NCBI RefSeq assembly: GCF_030386795.1
Contig: NZ_JANUQM010000017.1
Span: forward strand, 157,093 to 221,092
Source of the DNA: Streptomyces sp. S.PNR 29
GTDB taxonomy: Bacteria > Actinomycetota > Actinomycetes > Streptomycetales > Streptomycetaceae
DNA: 64,000 nt
Direction: 5' to 3'
Below are positions 32,328 to 40,297 of the stretch, piece by piece. The translations under genes were made by a program, and so were the position numbers. The first letter of the stretch is position 1. Each line of letters starts with the position of its first letter. The notes under the pieces are model-generated. The model saw only the letters and a list, made by a program, of their open reading frames with translations. It did no database searches and was not told the DNA's origin.

Positions 32328-33845
32328 TCAGCCCAGCGCCACCGGCTCCGGCAGGCCCACCGGCCACAGGTGCACCGGCTCGCCCTTGCGCATGAGCTCG
32401 CAGTACCGCCGGGTCGTAGCGGCCAGCGCGGCATCGCGTGTGAGGCCCGACTCCAGCGCCCGGTGGAAGGTGGCGGCCTGCCAGGACGCTCCGTTGACCC
32501 GGCGCCGGCAGCGTTCGTCGATCACGCCCAGATAGTGGTCCCGGTCGGCGGGCTCGACGCCCCACGCGTCGAGGCCGGCTTCGGCGAGCGGCAGCAGTTC
32601 GTCGCGTACGAGGCTGACCGCGTCGACCTCGGCCGTGCCGCCGTACCGTCCACGCCGGGGCCACTCGAAGCGGGCGTCGATGCCGTGGCGGCAGGCGGCG
32701 TCGAAGTTGGCGGCGGCAGCCTCGAACGGCAGCCGGGTCCACACCGGCCGGGAGTCCTCGGCGAGGGCGCGGACGACGCCGTAGTAGAAGGCCGCGTTGG
32801 CGATGACGTCGGTGATGGTGGGGCCGGCGGGCAGCACCCGGTTCTCCACACGCAGGTGCGGGACACCGTCGGCGATGCCGTAGACCGGGCGGTTCCAGCG
32901 GTAGATCGTGCCGTTGTGCAGGACCAGCTCGGCGAGACCGGGGACGCCGCCGGCGTCCAGGACCTCCAGCGGGTCCTCGTCGTCGCAGATCGGCAGCAGC
33001 GCCGGGAAGTACCGCAGGTTCTCCTCGAAGAGGTCGTACGCCGAGGTCACCCACCGCTCCCCGAACCAGGTGCGCGGCCGCACGCCCTGGGCCTGCAGTT
33101 CGGGCGGGCGGGTGTCGGTGGACTGCTGGAACAGCGGGGGCCTGGACTCGCGCCACAGCTCATGGCCGAACAGGAACGGCGAGTTGGCGCCGATGGCGAC
33201 CTGGGCGGCGGCGACCGCCTGGGCCGCGTTCCACACGTCGGCGAAACGCTCCGGCGTGACCTGGAGGTGCAGCTGCACGGAGGTGCAGGCAGCCTCGGGC
33301 GCGATGGACCTCGACGTGCACGTGAGGTGCTCCACGCCGTCGATGTCGAGGGTGAAGTCCTCTCCACGGGCGGCCACGATCTGGTCGTTGAGCAGCGTGT
33401 AGCGGTCGACGTCGGAGAGGTTGGAGGACACCAGGTCGTCACGGTCGAGAGTCGGCAGAATACCGATCATCACGATTCCCGCGTCCACCTCGCCGGCTTT
33501 ACGGTCGGCATATGCCAGAGACGTCCGGAGTTCCTCGCCTAGCCGGTCGAATACGCGCCCGCCCAAGCGGTGTGGAGCTATGTTCACTTCCAGGTTGAAC
33601 ATGGCGAGTTCTGTTTGGAAGTCGCGGCTCGCGATGCGTTCCAGGACTTGCGCATTCAACATTTTCGGCAAGCCGTCTTCGCCCACGAGATTCAATTCGA
33701 TCTCCAGCCCCATCAGGTTCTTGGGGCGATCGAACCGCTTCTCCGCCAGGAGTCGCCGCAGGCCCGTCAGGCACCGCCCGAGCTTGTCGCGGTAGCGCTG
33801 GCGATCGGACAGGTCGAAGTGACCTGCCACGACCTTCTCCCCCAT
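32328..33845 (-). CDS. glutamate-cysteine ligase family (GCS2) carboxylate-amine ligase
   Basis: 505 residues with GAGGAAGGA 8 nt upstream of the ATG. The GCS2 fold shows in LMGLEIELNLVGEDG, ELAMFNLEVNIAPH, CTSVQLHLQVTPERF and HLRVENRVLPAGPTITD. Streptomyces uses mycothiol and not glutathione, so a different amine or thiol product, such as a gamma-glutamyl or ergothioneine-type precursor, is possible. No partner biosynthesis genes are adjacent. Confident in the family, not in the product. Confidence 0.9.
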   Translation of the reverse strand: MGEKVVAGHFDLSDRQRYRDKLGRCLTGLRRLLAEKRFDRPKNLMGLEIELNLVGEDGLPKMLNAQVLERIASRDFQTELAMFNLEVNIAPHRLGGRVFDRLGEELRTSLAYADRKAGEVDAGIVMIGILPTLDRDDLVSSNLSDVDRYTLLNDQIVAARGEDFTLDIDGVEHLTCTSRSIAPEAACTSVQLHLQVTPERFADVWNAAQAVAAAQVAIGANSPFLFGHELWRESRPPLFQQSTDTRPPELQAQGVRPRTWFGERWVTSAYDLFEENLRYFPALLPICDDEDPLEVLDAGGVPGLAELVLHNGTIYRWNRPVYGIADGVPHLRVENRVLPAGPTITDVIANAAFYYGVVRALAEDSRPVWTRLPFEAAAANFDAACRHGIDARFEWPRRGRYGGTAEVDAVSLVRDELLPLAEAGLDAWGVEPADRDHYLGVIDERCRRRVNGASWQAATFHRALESGLTRDAALAATTRRYCELMRKGEPVHLWPVGLPEPVALG

Positions 33846-34422
33846 CGAAGCGTCCTTCCTCGCGTGGCGGGCCGGGGATCCCGCCGCCGGTGTCCCGGTC
33901 AGGTGGGATGATGCCCAGCCGAGACGATCGATAACGTCCCCGGACCCGTCCGGCAGCCGCTACGCTGACCTGACGTGACCGGCGGCACATTCACCGGGCA
34001 TGGCGCACCGCGCAGTTTCGGGGATCAGCGAACTCGTGAAAAACGCCGATGACAATTGGCCGACCGCTTCGCGCACATTTCCCGAGGTCACCGCTGCGCA
34101 GTCGGCCCGAAATCGGGATGATTACCGCGTATCGCCGACCGAATGTACCCTTGTTCTGCTTGCCGGAATCGGCTAGTTGAAACACAGTCTGAACATACGT
34201 CGTATAAACTCCGCGACAAGGCAGAGAAGGTTGGCGCCCACGGTCGAAGGCTCCTGCCGCCGAGGTGTCACGCGGCAGACCTCACCCCTCACTCCGCGTT
34301 CTCTTCAGTTCCCCCAGCCCTTCGGACCTCGGCCCCTGCCTCTCTGACCCCGTGAGCTGACAGCGTCGTCCGCCCCACCCCGCCCTCGCGCCACTGTGCC
34401 TTCAAATGAGAGGCGACCCATC
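33846..34422. other. 577-bp intergenic region with low-GC stretch
   Basis: No open frame here looks coding. From about 34010 to 34210 the sequence is clearly less GC-rich than its surroundings. TTGAAA at 34177, then ATACGTCGTAT (34195-34205, an 11-bp palindrome overlapping a CGTATA/TATAAA -10-like box), could be the promoter of the 34423 gene, leaving a leader of about 210 nt. Confidence 0.55.
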
Positions 34423-35007
34423 ATGCCGCTGCATGTACCCCCGGCACCCGCGCCCGCACTTCGCTCCGTCCTCACCGCGCTCTCCTCGCCCACCGCGGTT
34501 CGCGAAGCCCGAACTCCCTCCCTGCTCGGCGCGCAGGGACCCGCCACACCCGAGCTCCCCCTGCCGGTGCACGTCCTGCCTCATATCACCGCCGAGGGCG
34601 CGGCCGCGACCCGGCTGACGGGGTGGCGGTTCCTGATCCGCTGCGGCGATCGTGCGGTGGCCGCGGCGGAGACGATGCTGACGCCCGACGGCTGGGCGTT
34701 CTCGCACTTCTTCGAAGGCCCGTACATCGCCTCGACCGAGCGCGCCCTGCGTCAGGCCGAGACGATGACGCAGTCCTACCAGCCCCGCCTGCTGTCGGTC
34801 CCTGGTCTGTACATGCTCACCCTGTGGCTGCACGGCGACTGCACCGCGGACGCCGCCACCGGCCACCCCGCGGCCACCGACCTGCTCGTGCCGCTGGCGC
34901 CAGCGCCACCCGGCATCGCGGCCCACCGTCCGCACCAGGTCGCGGACCTGCTGCCGCTACTGACCCATCGGGTGACTCCGACACGACTGCTCCGCTCGCC
35001 CGCCTGA
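34423..35007 (+). CDS. hypothetical protein, Streptomyces type
   Basis: 194 residues with GAGAGG 9 nt before the ATG. There is no signal peptide or membrane helix. The middle is well-folded looking (GWRFLIRCGDRAVAAAETML, TPDGWAFSHFFEGPYIASTE), followed by LPGLYMLTLWLHGD-like hydrophobic strands and a Pro/Ala tail. I do not recognise a named family. Regulation may involve the palindromic promoter region described upstream. Confidence 0.8.
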   Translation: MPLHVPPAPAPALRSVLTALSSPTAVREARTPSLLGAQGPATPELPLPVHVLPHITAEGAAATRLTGWRFLIRCGDRAVAAAETMLTPDGWAFSHFFEGPYIASTERALRQAETMTQSYQPRLLSVPGLYMLTLWLHGDCTADAATGHPAATDLLVPLAPAPPGIAAHRPHQVADLLPLLTHRVTPTRLLRSPA

Positions 35008-35086
35008 GCACCGCACCGCGCACGACCACGCGTACCCCGTCACCGTTTCACCGGTGGCGGGGTACGACGCCGTTTTCGGCGCCCAT

Positions 35087-35100
35087 TGCTCGTACGAGCA
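35087..35100. promoter_or_regulatory. operator palindrome TGCTCGTACGAGCA
   Basis: Perfect 14-bp palindrome. Its 12-bp core GCTCGTACGAGC is repeated at 35108-35119; the centres are 20 bp apart, two helical turns. Both lie just upstream of the -35 box at 35130, the position expected for an activator or a cooperative repressor. Confidence 0.75.
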
Positions 35101-35106
35101 CTTAAA

Positions 35107-35120
35107 GGCTCGTACGAGCC
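35107..35120. promoter_or_regulatory. operator palindrome GGCTCGTACGAGCC
   Basis: Second perfect 14-bp palindrome, sharing the core GCTCGTACGAGC with the one 20 bp upstream. It ends 9 bp before the -35 hexamer. Confidence 0.75.
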
Positions 35121-35129
35121 ACAAAAACC

Positions 35130-35158
35130 TTGCCGCCCGACCGGACTAGCCCTATACG
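35130..35158 (+). promoter_or_regulatory. vegetative-type promoter upstream of the DUF5999 gene
   Basis: TTGCCG (35130-35135), a 17-nt spacer and TATACG (35153-35158) match the housekeeping consensus. Transcription would start near 35165, giving a leader of about 230 nt before the DUF5999 start at 35395, or about 155 nt if ATG 35320 is used. Confidence 0.7.
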
Positions 35159-35394
35159 GCCACTACGAACCACCCGAAGTGACAGGGCAGTTGGGGTGAA
35201 CCATCCACCTGGGCGATGCGTCATCAACCTGTGAAGAAGCGGTGATGCGAAATCCCTGCGGATTGACGCCCGTGGGGCAACACTTGGTTCCGACCGACTT
35301 ATGACAACGGGGGGCGGCCATGAGCGATACTTCACGCCGCGGGTCAGACATCACAGCCATCTCACACGACACGACAGAGCGAAAGATCCCACCA

Positions 35395-35601
35395 ATGTGC
35401 CAGCACCAGCCACCGTGCCCCTCAGCCGACTCCGCCGACCGGGAATCCGCCCGCCTCATGGCGCACCACCCGGAGCAGGGATGGAGCCTGCTGTGCAACG
35501 GCGTCGTCCTCTTCGAGGACACCGGTGAGCTCCTGCCGGACGGCCAGGTCATCGCCCCTCACCGCCTGCTGGACCCCAGCCGGGTGATGACCGCCGCCTG
35601 A
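35395..35601 (+). CDS. DUF5999 family small protein
   Basis: 68 residues beginning MCQHQPPCPSADSADRESAR, which matches the usual start of this Streptomyces family; an in-frame ATG at 35320 would add 25 residues. The body GWSLLCNGVVLFEDTGELLP, then DGQVIAPHR, is strongly conserved in type. Two N-terminal Cys and His may bind metal, but this is speculation. It is followed by two terminator hairpins, so it is a single-gene unit with the promoter at 35130. Confidence 0.85.
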   Translation: MCQHQPPCPSADSADRESARLMAHHPEQGWSLLCNGVVLFEDTGELLPDGQVIAPHRLLDPSRVMTAA

Positions 35602-35607
35602 GCACCG

Positions 35608-35674
35608 CCGGGCGGGGTGACGTCCCGCCCGGAGACAGGAGGGGCCGGCCGCAGGTTTCCTGCGACCCGGCCCC
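35608..35674 (+). terminator. double hairpin terminator after the DUF5999 gene
   Basis: Hairpin 1 (35608-35632): CCGGGCGGG stem, 7-nt loop. Hairpin 2 (35641-35674): GGGGCCGG outer stem with an inner CGCAGG-TTT-CCTGCG. Together they should insulate the LacI gene downstream. Confidence 0.8.
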
Positions 35675-35798
35675 GACGCATGTCCAGGGGTGGTCCCTCC
35701 CGGTAGTGCCTCGTGACGGGGCCTGTCTGTGTCCCGTTGTCCGGCACGGTGTTGCGTGGAGACCGCTTCCCACACCTGCCTGTTTTCCGGAAGACTCC

Positions 35799-35809
35799 TG
35801 GAAGTTTCG
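35799..35809. promoter_or_regulatory. candidate LacI self-operator
   Basis: TGGAAGTTTCG matches 9 of 11 bases of the palindrome CGAAAGTTTCG found in the leader of the xylanase operon (41640). It lies 26 bp before the LacI start, suggesting autorepression. Confidence 0.6.
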
Positions 35810-35834
35810 CGGTGGGCGTCGACGGAGGTGGGCA

Positions 35835-36881
35835 GTGGCAGCACGCGAGGACGGTGCCGGGGCTTCCGAGGTGCGGGGCAGGGTGACGATCACGGAGATC
35901 GCCCGGCGGGCCGGGGTCTCCGTGCCGACCGTGTCCCGGGTCGTCAACGGCCGGTCCGACGTGTCGCCGCAGACCCGGGCCCGGGTCGACGATCTGCTGC
36001 GCCGTCACGGTTACCGCAGACGCACCGCGGCCTCCGGCTCCCGGGCCGCCCTGCTCGACCTGGTCTTCAACGACCTCGACAGCCCCTGGGCGGTGGAGAT
36101 CATCCGTGGCGTGGAGGAGGTCGCCCACGCGGCCGGGGTGGGCACCGTGGTGTCCGCCATCCACGGGCGCTCGGGGGACGCCCGCGAGTGGATGCGGAAC
36201 CTGCGGGCGCGCGCCTCCGACGGTGTCGTCCTGGTCACCTCGGTCCTGGAGCCCGTGCTCCACCAGGAGTTGCGGATCCTCGGCGTGCCGCTGGTGGTCG
36301 TCGATCCCGCGGGCTCCCCCGCCCTGGAGGTGCCCACCATCGGTGCCGCCAACTGGTCGGGCGGCATGGCGGCCACCGAGCACCTGCTGGCGCTGGGCCA
36401 CCGCAGGATCGGCCTGATCGCCGGGCCGCCCCGCCTGCTGTGTTCCCGGGCCCGGCTCGACGGCTACCGCGCGGCCCTGGAGGGCGCGGGAGTCACGGTG
36501 GACGGGTCCCTGATCCAGCCCGGCGACTTCCATCCGGAGTCCGGCTTCACCGGCTGCGACGCCCTCCTCGACCTGCCCGAGCCGCCGACCGCCGTGTTCG
36601 CGGCCAGCGACCAGATGGCACTCGGCGCGATCGAGGCGCTGCGACGGCGCGGGCTGCGCGTGCCGGAGGACATGAGCGTGGTCGGTTTCGACGACCTTCC
36701 GGAAGTCCGCTGGTCGGCTCCGCCGCTCACCACCGTCCGCCAGCCCCTCGCCGACATGGGCAAGCTCGCCGCCCGCACGGTCCTCCGCCTGACCCGCGAC
36801 GAACAGCCGGACGCGGCACGGGTGGAGCTGGGCACGGAACTGGTGGTCCGGGCCAGCACGGCGCCCCCGGCCCAGGCGTAG
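35835..36881 (+). CDS. LacI family regulator of xylan use (BxlR-like)
   Basis: 348 residues from GTG 35835, with GGAGGTG about 6 nt upstream. HTH: TITEIARRAGVSVPTVSRVV then NGRSDVSPQTRARVD. The periplasmic-binding-like domain has SDQMALGAIEALRRRG and VGFDDLPEVRWSAPPLTTVR. It converges on the xylanase operon, and matching CGAAA-N-TTTCG-type sites occur in front of both, so it should repress the operon until a xylo-oligosaccharide binds. Published BxlR sites in Streptomyces have the same CGAA-N-TTCG core (from memory). Confidence 0.9.
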   Translation: MAAREDGAGASEVRGRVTITEIARRAGVSVPTVSRVVNGRSDVSPQTRARVDDLLRRHGYRRRTAASGSRAALLDLVFNDLDSPWAVEIIRGVEEVAHAAGVGTVVSAIHGRSGDAREWMRNLRARASDGVVLVTSVLEPVLHQELRILGVPLVVVDPAGSPALEVPTIGAANWSGGMAATEHLLALGHRRIGLIAGPPRLLCSRARLDGYRAALEGAGVTVDGSLIQPGDFHPESGFTGCDALLDLPEPPTAVFAASDQMALGAIEALRRRGLRVPEDMSVVGFDDLPEVRWSAPPLTTVRQPLADMGKLAARTVLRLTRDEQPDAARVELGTELVVRASTAPPAQA

Positions 36882-37337
36882 GAGGGGGCAGGGAAGGGGG
36901 CGGGCCGACGCGAGCTGAGGGAGGCGGGACGGGTGATGGGGGCGCCCCGCCTCTGATGCGGGGCGACGCGCCTCGGGGCGGAGCAGACGACTGCCCGGCG
37001 CCGGACGCCGCGGACGCACTCGTACGGCCGTTTTCGCCACGGCCCCTCGGGCCCTCGGCACTGCGCTGGGCCGCGCGACGATCGTGGCCGGCCGTCCGGT
37101 CGGCGAAGGCGGGCCCCACTCGGCCGCCGACCGCGAGGCCGACCACCACACACGCAGCGCCGAGGGCGGCACCGACGCCGAGCGCGGCGCCCGACGAGCA
37201 CAGTGGACGGCAGCCCGTTGTCGGGCGGCCCCGGCATACGCACGCCGCCCGCCACCGGCCCGAGCACGCGACACCGTCACCCGACCCGGCCACATCTGCC
37301 CCCATCACCCGAGGAGGCCGCCCCGCTCAGCGCGCCG
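36882..37337. other. convergent gap after the LacI gene
   Basis: 456 bp with no frame that looks coding. The hairpin CGCCCCGC-N7-GCGGGGCG at 36943-36965 is a likely rho-independent-like stop for the LacI gene, without a T-run. The remainder is GC-rich simple sequence and nothing else is seen. Confidence 0.6.
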
Positions 37338-38411
37338 CTACTTCCCGCCGAGCGCCTCACGGATCGCGAAGTACGCCGGCTTCGGGCGCAGTTGCTCGTC
37401 CCACGGGAGGGCCGCGCCCTCGCCGGGGAAGAACGCCGGGATCCAGGAGTACTTGTCGGTGTAGTCCCACAGCGTGATGCCCACGCACCGGCGCACCGCG
37501 AGGCAGGCCTCCGTCAGGTCGCGGTACCACTCGGCCTGCGTGGCCAGCTTCGCCTCGTCCGCGGGCAGTTGCATGCGGATGTCGACCTCGGTGAGGGCCG
37601 TGTCCAGGCCGAGCCGGGAGAAGCGGCGGAGGTTGTCCTCAAGGGTGGCCGGATAGCCGTACTGCAGGGCCAGGTGGGCCTGGAGCCCGATGCCGTGGAG
37701 CGGGACGCCCTGCGCCTTGAGCTCCTTGGCCAGCCGGTAGTAGGCGTCGCTCTTCGGGCCGATCGCCTCGATGTTGTAGTCGTTGAGGTACAGCTTCACT
37801 CGCGGGTCGGCCTGGTGCGCCCAGCGCAGCGCGTCGGCGATGTAGCCGGGGCCGAGCGTGTTGTAGAAGATCGTCTCCCGGTAGGTGCCGTCCTCGTTGA
37901 ACGCCTCGTTGACGACGTCCCAGGCGAAGACCTTGCCGCGGTAGTGCCGTACCTCCGCCTGGATGTGCTTCTTCAGTACGGCCCTGAGCTCGGCGGCGGT
38001 CCACTGGCGGCTCGTGAGCCAGTCGGGCAGCTGGCTGTGCCAGACCAGGGTGTGACCGCGCACCTTCTGGTGGTTGGCGCGGGCGAGGTCGACGATCTCG
38101 TCGCCCTTGGACCAGTCGAAGACGCCCTGCTGGGGCTCGGTGGCGTACCACTTCATTCCGTTGCCGGGGGTGATCTGGTCGAACTCGCTGCCGAGCAGTG
38201 CCGTGTACGGGGCGTCGGTGAGCTCGGGGTTGTCGGTGGCGCTGCCGAAGTAGCGGCCGTGACGCTGGGCGAGGTCGGCCAGCGTCGTCGGCTTCTCACC
38301 CGCCTGGGCGGCCGGTCCCGTGGCGACACCGGCGGCCACCAGGACGCAGGCGAGCGCGCCGGCGAGTCTGAGCCGGGTGCGGGAGCGGATGGTCGTACGG
38401 ATGGTGCGCAT
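37338..38411 (-). CDS. endo-1,4-beta-xylanase, glycoside hydrolase family 10
   Basis: 357 residues from ATG 38411, with GAGGAG 7 nt upstream. A basic and then hydrophobic signal peptide ends near AAQAG. The GH10 barrel has the acid/base Glu169 in WDVVNEAFNEDG and the nucleophile Glu275 in ALTEVDIRM; KWYATEPQQGVFDW and GHTLVWHSQLPDWL are also typical. It is secreted and single-domain with no xylan-binding module. Last gene of the operon that imports the released oligosaccharides. Confidence 0.96.
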   Translation of the reverse strand: MRTIRTTIRSRTRLRLAGALACVLVAAGVATGPAAQAGEKPTTLADLAQRHGRYFGSATDNPELTDAPYTALLGSEFDQITPGNGMKWYATEPQQGVFDWSKGDEIVDLARANHQKVRGHTLVWHSQLPDWLTSRQWTAAELRAVLKKHIQAEVRHYRGKVFAWDVVNEAFNEDGTYRETIFYNTLGPGYIADALRWAHQADPRVKLYLNDYNIEAIGPKSDAYYRLAKELKAQGVPLHGIGLQAHLALQYGYPATLEDNLRRFSRLGLDTALTEVDIRMQLPADEAKLATQAEWYRDLTEACLAVRRCVGITLWDYTDKYSWIPAFFPGEGAALPWDEQLRPKPAYFAIREALGGK

Positions 38412-38465
38412 GGTGCGACTCCTCACGGTCGGGAAGGGGGTGAGCCGTACGTCCGCGGGCGCGTG

Positions 38466-39296
38466 TCATCCCTTGGTGGCGCCGGCTGTGAGGCCGCCGA
38501 CGAGCTGGCGCTCGGCGACCGAGTAGAAGGCGAGTGCGGGGACCATGGCGAGGACCAGGTAGGCGAAGACCCGGGCGGTGTCCGTGGAGTACTGGCCCTG
38601 GTACTGCTGGACGCCGATGGGGATGGTCCACCAGGTGGATTCGGTGAAGACCAGCAGCGGCAGGAAGAAGTTGTTCCAGCTGGTGACGACGGCGAGGACC
38701 GACACCGTCCCGAGCGCGGGCCGCGCCATGGGCAGCAGTACCCGCCAGAAGAAGCCGAAGGGGCCGCAGCCGTCGAGGGTGGCCGCCTCCTCCAGCTCGC
38801 CGGGGATCTCCCGGAAGAAGCCGCGCAGGATGATGATCGTCATCGGCAGTCCGAAGGCGGCCTGCGGAAGGATCACGCCGAGCGGGTTGTCCAGCAGGCC
38901 CATGGAGCGCAGCAGCAGGAACAACGGAAGCGCGGCCACCGCGAAGGGGAACATCAGCCCCATCGTGAAGAGGGTGAAGAGCAACTCCCGCCCGCGGAAG
39001 GCGAACCGCGCGAAGGAGAACGCGGCGAGCGCGGAGACCGCGACGACGAGGACGGTGGTCACCACCGCGATCAGCGTGCTGTTGCCGACCATCCGCCAGA
39101 AGTCCCCCGAGCCGAGGACTCCGGAGTAGTTGCCGAACACCCACGGGTCGGGCAGCCCGACGGGGTTGCGGGAGAGCTGGTCGGTGGACTTGAAGCCGGA
39201 CAGCACGGCGTACAGCAGCGGCACGGCCATCACGGCGCCGACGACGACGAGGACCACATGCAGGGGCAGGGTCCTCTTGCTGGACTTGGCCGTCAC
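38466..39296 (-). CDS. sugar ABC transporter permease, MalG type
   Basis: 276 residues, six predicted membrane helices. The EAA loop that contacts the ATPase is GELEEAATLDGCGPFGFFWR. Its ATG overlaps the stop of the MalF-type gene by four bases. It forms the transmembrane channel with that protein. No ATPase gene is present, so the shared MsiK-type ATPase used by Streptomyces sugar importers is the likely partner. Confidence 0.95.
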   Translation of the reverse strand: MTAKSSKRTLPLHVVLVVVGAVMAVPLLYAVLSGFKSTDQLSRNPVGLPDPWVFGNYSGVLGSGDFWRMVGNSTLIAVVTTVLVVAVSALAAFSFARFAFRGRELLFTLFTMGLMFPFAVAALPLFLLLRSMGLLDNPLGVILPQAAFGLPMTIIILRGFFREIPGELEEAATLDGCGPFGFFWRVLLPMARPALGTVSVLAVVTSWNNFFLPLLVFTESTWWTIPIGVQQYQGQYSTDTARVFAYLVLAMVPALAFYSVAERQLVGGLTAGATKG

Positions 39297-40291
39297 TTGG
39301 CGTCTCCCCTCATCGTCGTGGTGGCTCCTTCGAGGTCACGGCGGAGCACGAACCGCTGGTAGGCGAGGGCGAAGACGAGGCTGATGCCGAACATGGCCAC
39401 GCTGATCGCGCTGGCGTAGCCGACCTGGTAGCGCTTGAAGCCGTACTGGAACATGGTCACGGCCATGGTCTCGGAGTGGTGGTCGGGACCGCCCTGGGTG
39501 ACCACCCACACCAGGTCGAACAGCTGGATGGCCCCGATGACGGACAGGAAGACGCTGATGCGCAGGGTGGGCGCGAGCAGCGGCAGGGTCACGCTGCGGA
39601 AGCGCTGCCAGGGCCCGGCGCCGTCGATCAGCGCCGCCTCGGTCAACTCGGCCGGGATGGACTGCAGTCCGGCCAGGTAGAGCATCATGTGGAAGCCGAA
39701 GTACTTCCACGTCATGACCAGGAACAGGGTCGCCATGACGGTGGAGGGGTCGGCGAACCACTCCCCGCCCAGCCCGTCCAGCCCGACGCTGCCCAGGACA
39801 TGGTCGGCGAGTCCGTCGTCCGGGGCGAAGATCATGCTGAACAGCACGCCGGTGATGGCCTCGGACAGCACGTACGGCGCGAAGAACAGCATCCGGTAGA
39901 CCGCCCGCCCGCGCAGCTTCTGGTTGAGCAGGACGGCCATGGCGAGCGCGAACGGCAGCTGGAGTGCGAGGGAGAGGACGACCAGGACCAGGCAGCGCCA
40001 CAGGTCGCCGAGGAAGACCGGGTCCTTCAGCAGCCGGGTGAAGTTGTCGCCGCCGATGTAGTCGGAGGGCATGCCGAAGCCGCCCCAGCGGAAGAAGGCG
40101 GCGTACAGCGCGAACAGCATCGGCAGCAGGACCAGCCCGATGAACAGCACCAGGGCGGGCACCTGGAAGCCGACCGCGGTGAGCCAGTGCAGCACGCGCC
40201 GCCGGGACCGCCCCCGGCCCGCCGCGGCGGGCGGGGGCGCGAGGTCGGTGTCGGGGCCGGTCCGCTTGTCCGGCAGGAACGTCGAGGTCAT
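39293..40291 (-). CDS. sugar ABC transporter permease, MalF type
   Basis: 332 residues with a charged cytoplasmic N-terminus and six helices. The EAA loop is AELTEAALIDGAGPWQRFRS. It follows the binding-protein gene by 6 bp and overlaps the MalG-type gene by four bases, so all are one transcript. It carries xylo-oligosaccharides if the operon assignment is right. Confidence 0.95.
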   Translation of the reverse strand: MTSTFLPDKRTGPDTDLAPPPAAAGRGRSRRRVLHWLTAVGFQVPALVLFIGLVLLPMLFALYAAFFRWGGFGMPSDYIGGDNFTRLLKDPVFLGDLWRCLVLVVLSLALQLPFALAMAVLLNQKLRGRAVYRMLFFAPYVLSEAITGVLFSMIFAPDDGLADHVLGSVGLDGLGGEWFADPSTVMATLFLVMTWKYFGFHMMLYLAGLQSIPAELTEAALIDGAGPWQRFRSVTLPLLAPTLRISVFLSVIGAIQLFDLVWVVTQGGPDHHSETMAVTMFQYGFKRYQVGYASAISVAMFGISLVFALAYQRFVLRRDLEGATTTMRGDAK

Positions 40292-40297
40292 CGCGGG

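Noticed and set aside
33991..34185. 64-codon minus-strand frame in the gap after the ligase gene
   Set aside because: No start signal, no similarity and unusual codon use for this genome.
35087..35120. Twin GCTCGTACGAGC palindromes read as a terminator of the 34423 gene
   Set aside because: The palindromes have no loop and no T-run, and they sit immediately upstream of a good promoter, so an operator role is more likely.
36727..37308. Minus-strand frame with a hydrophobic stretch in the LacI/xylanase gap
   Set aside because: It overlaps the LacI gene end, has no ribosome binding site and is dominated by low-complexity Arg/Pro/Gly.
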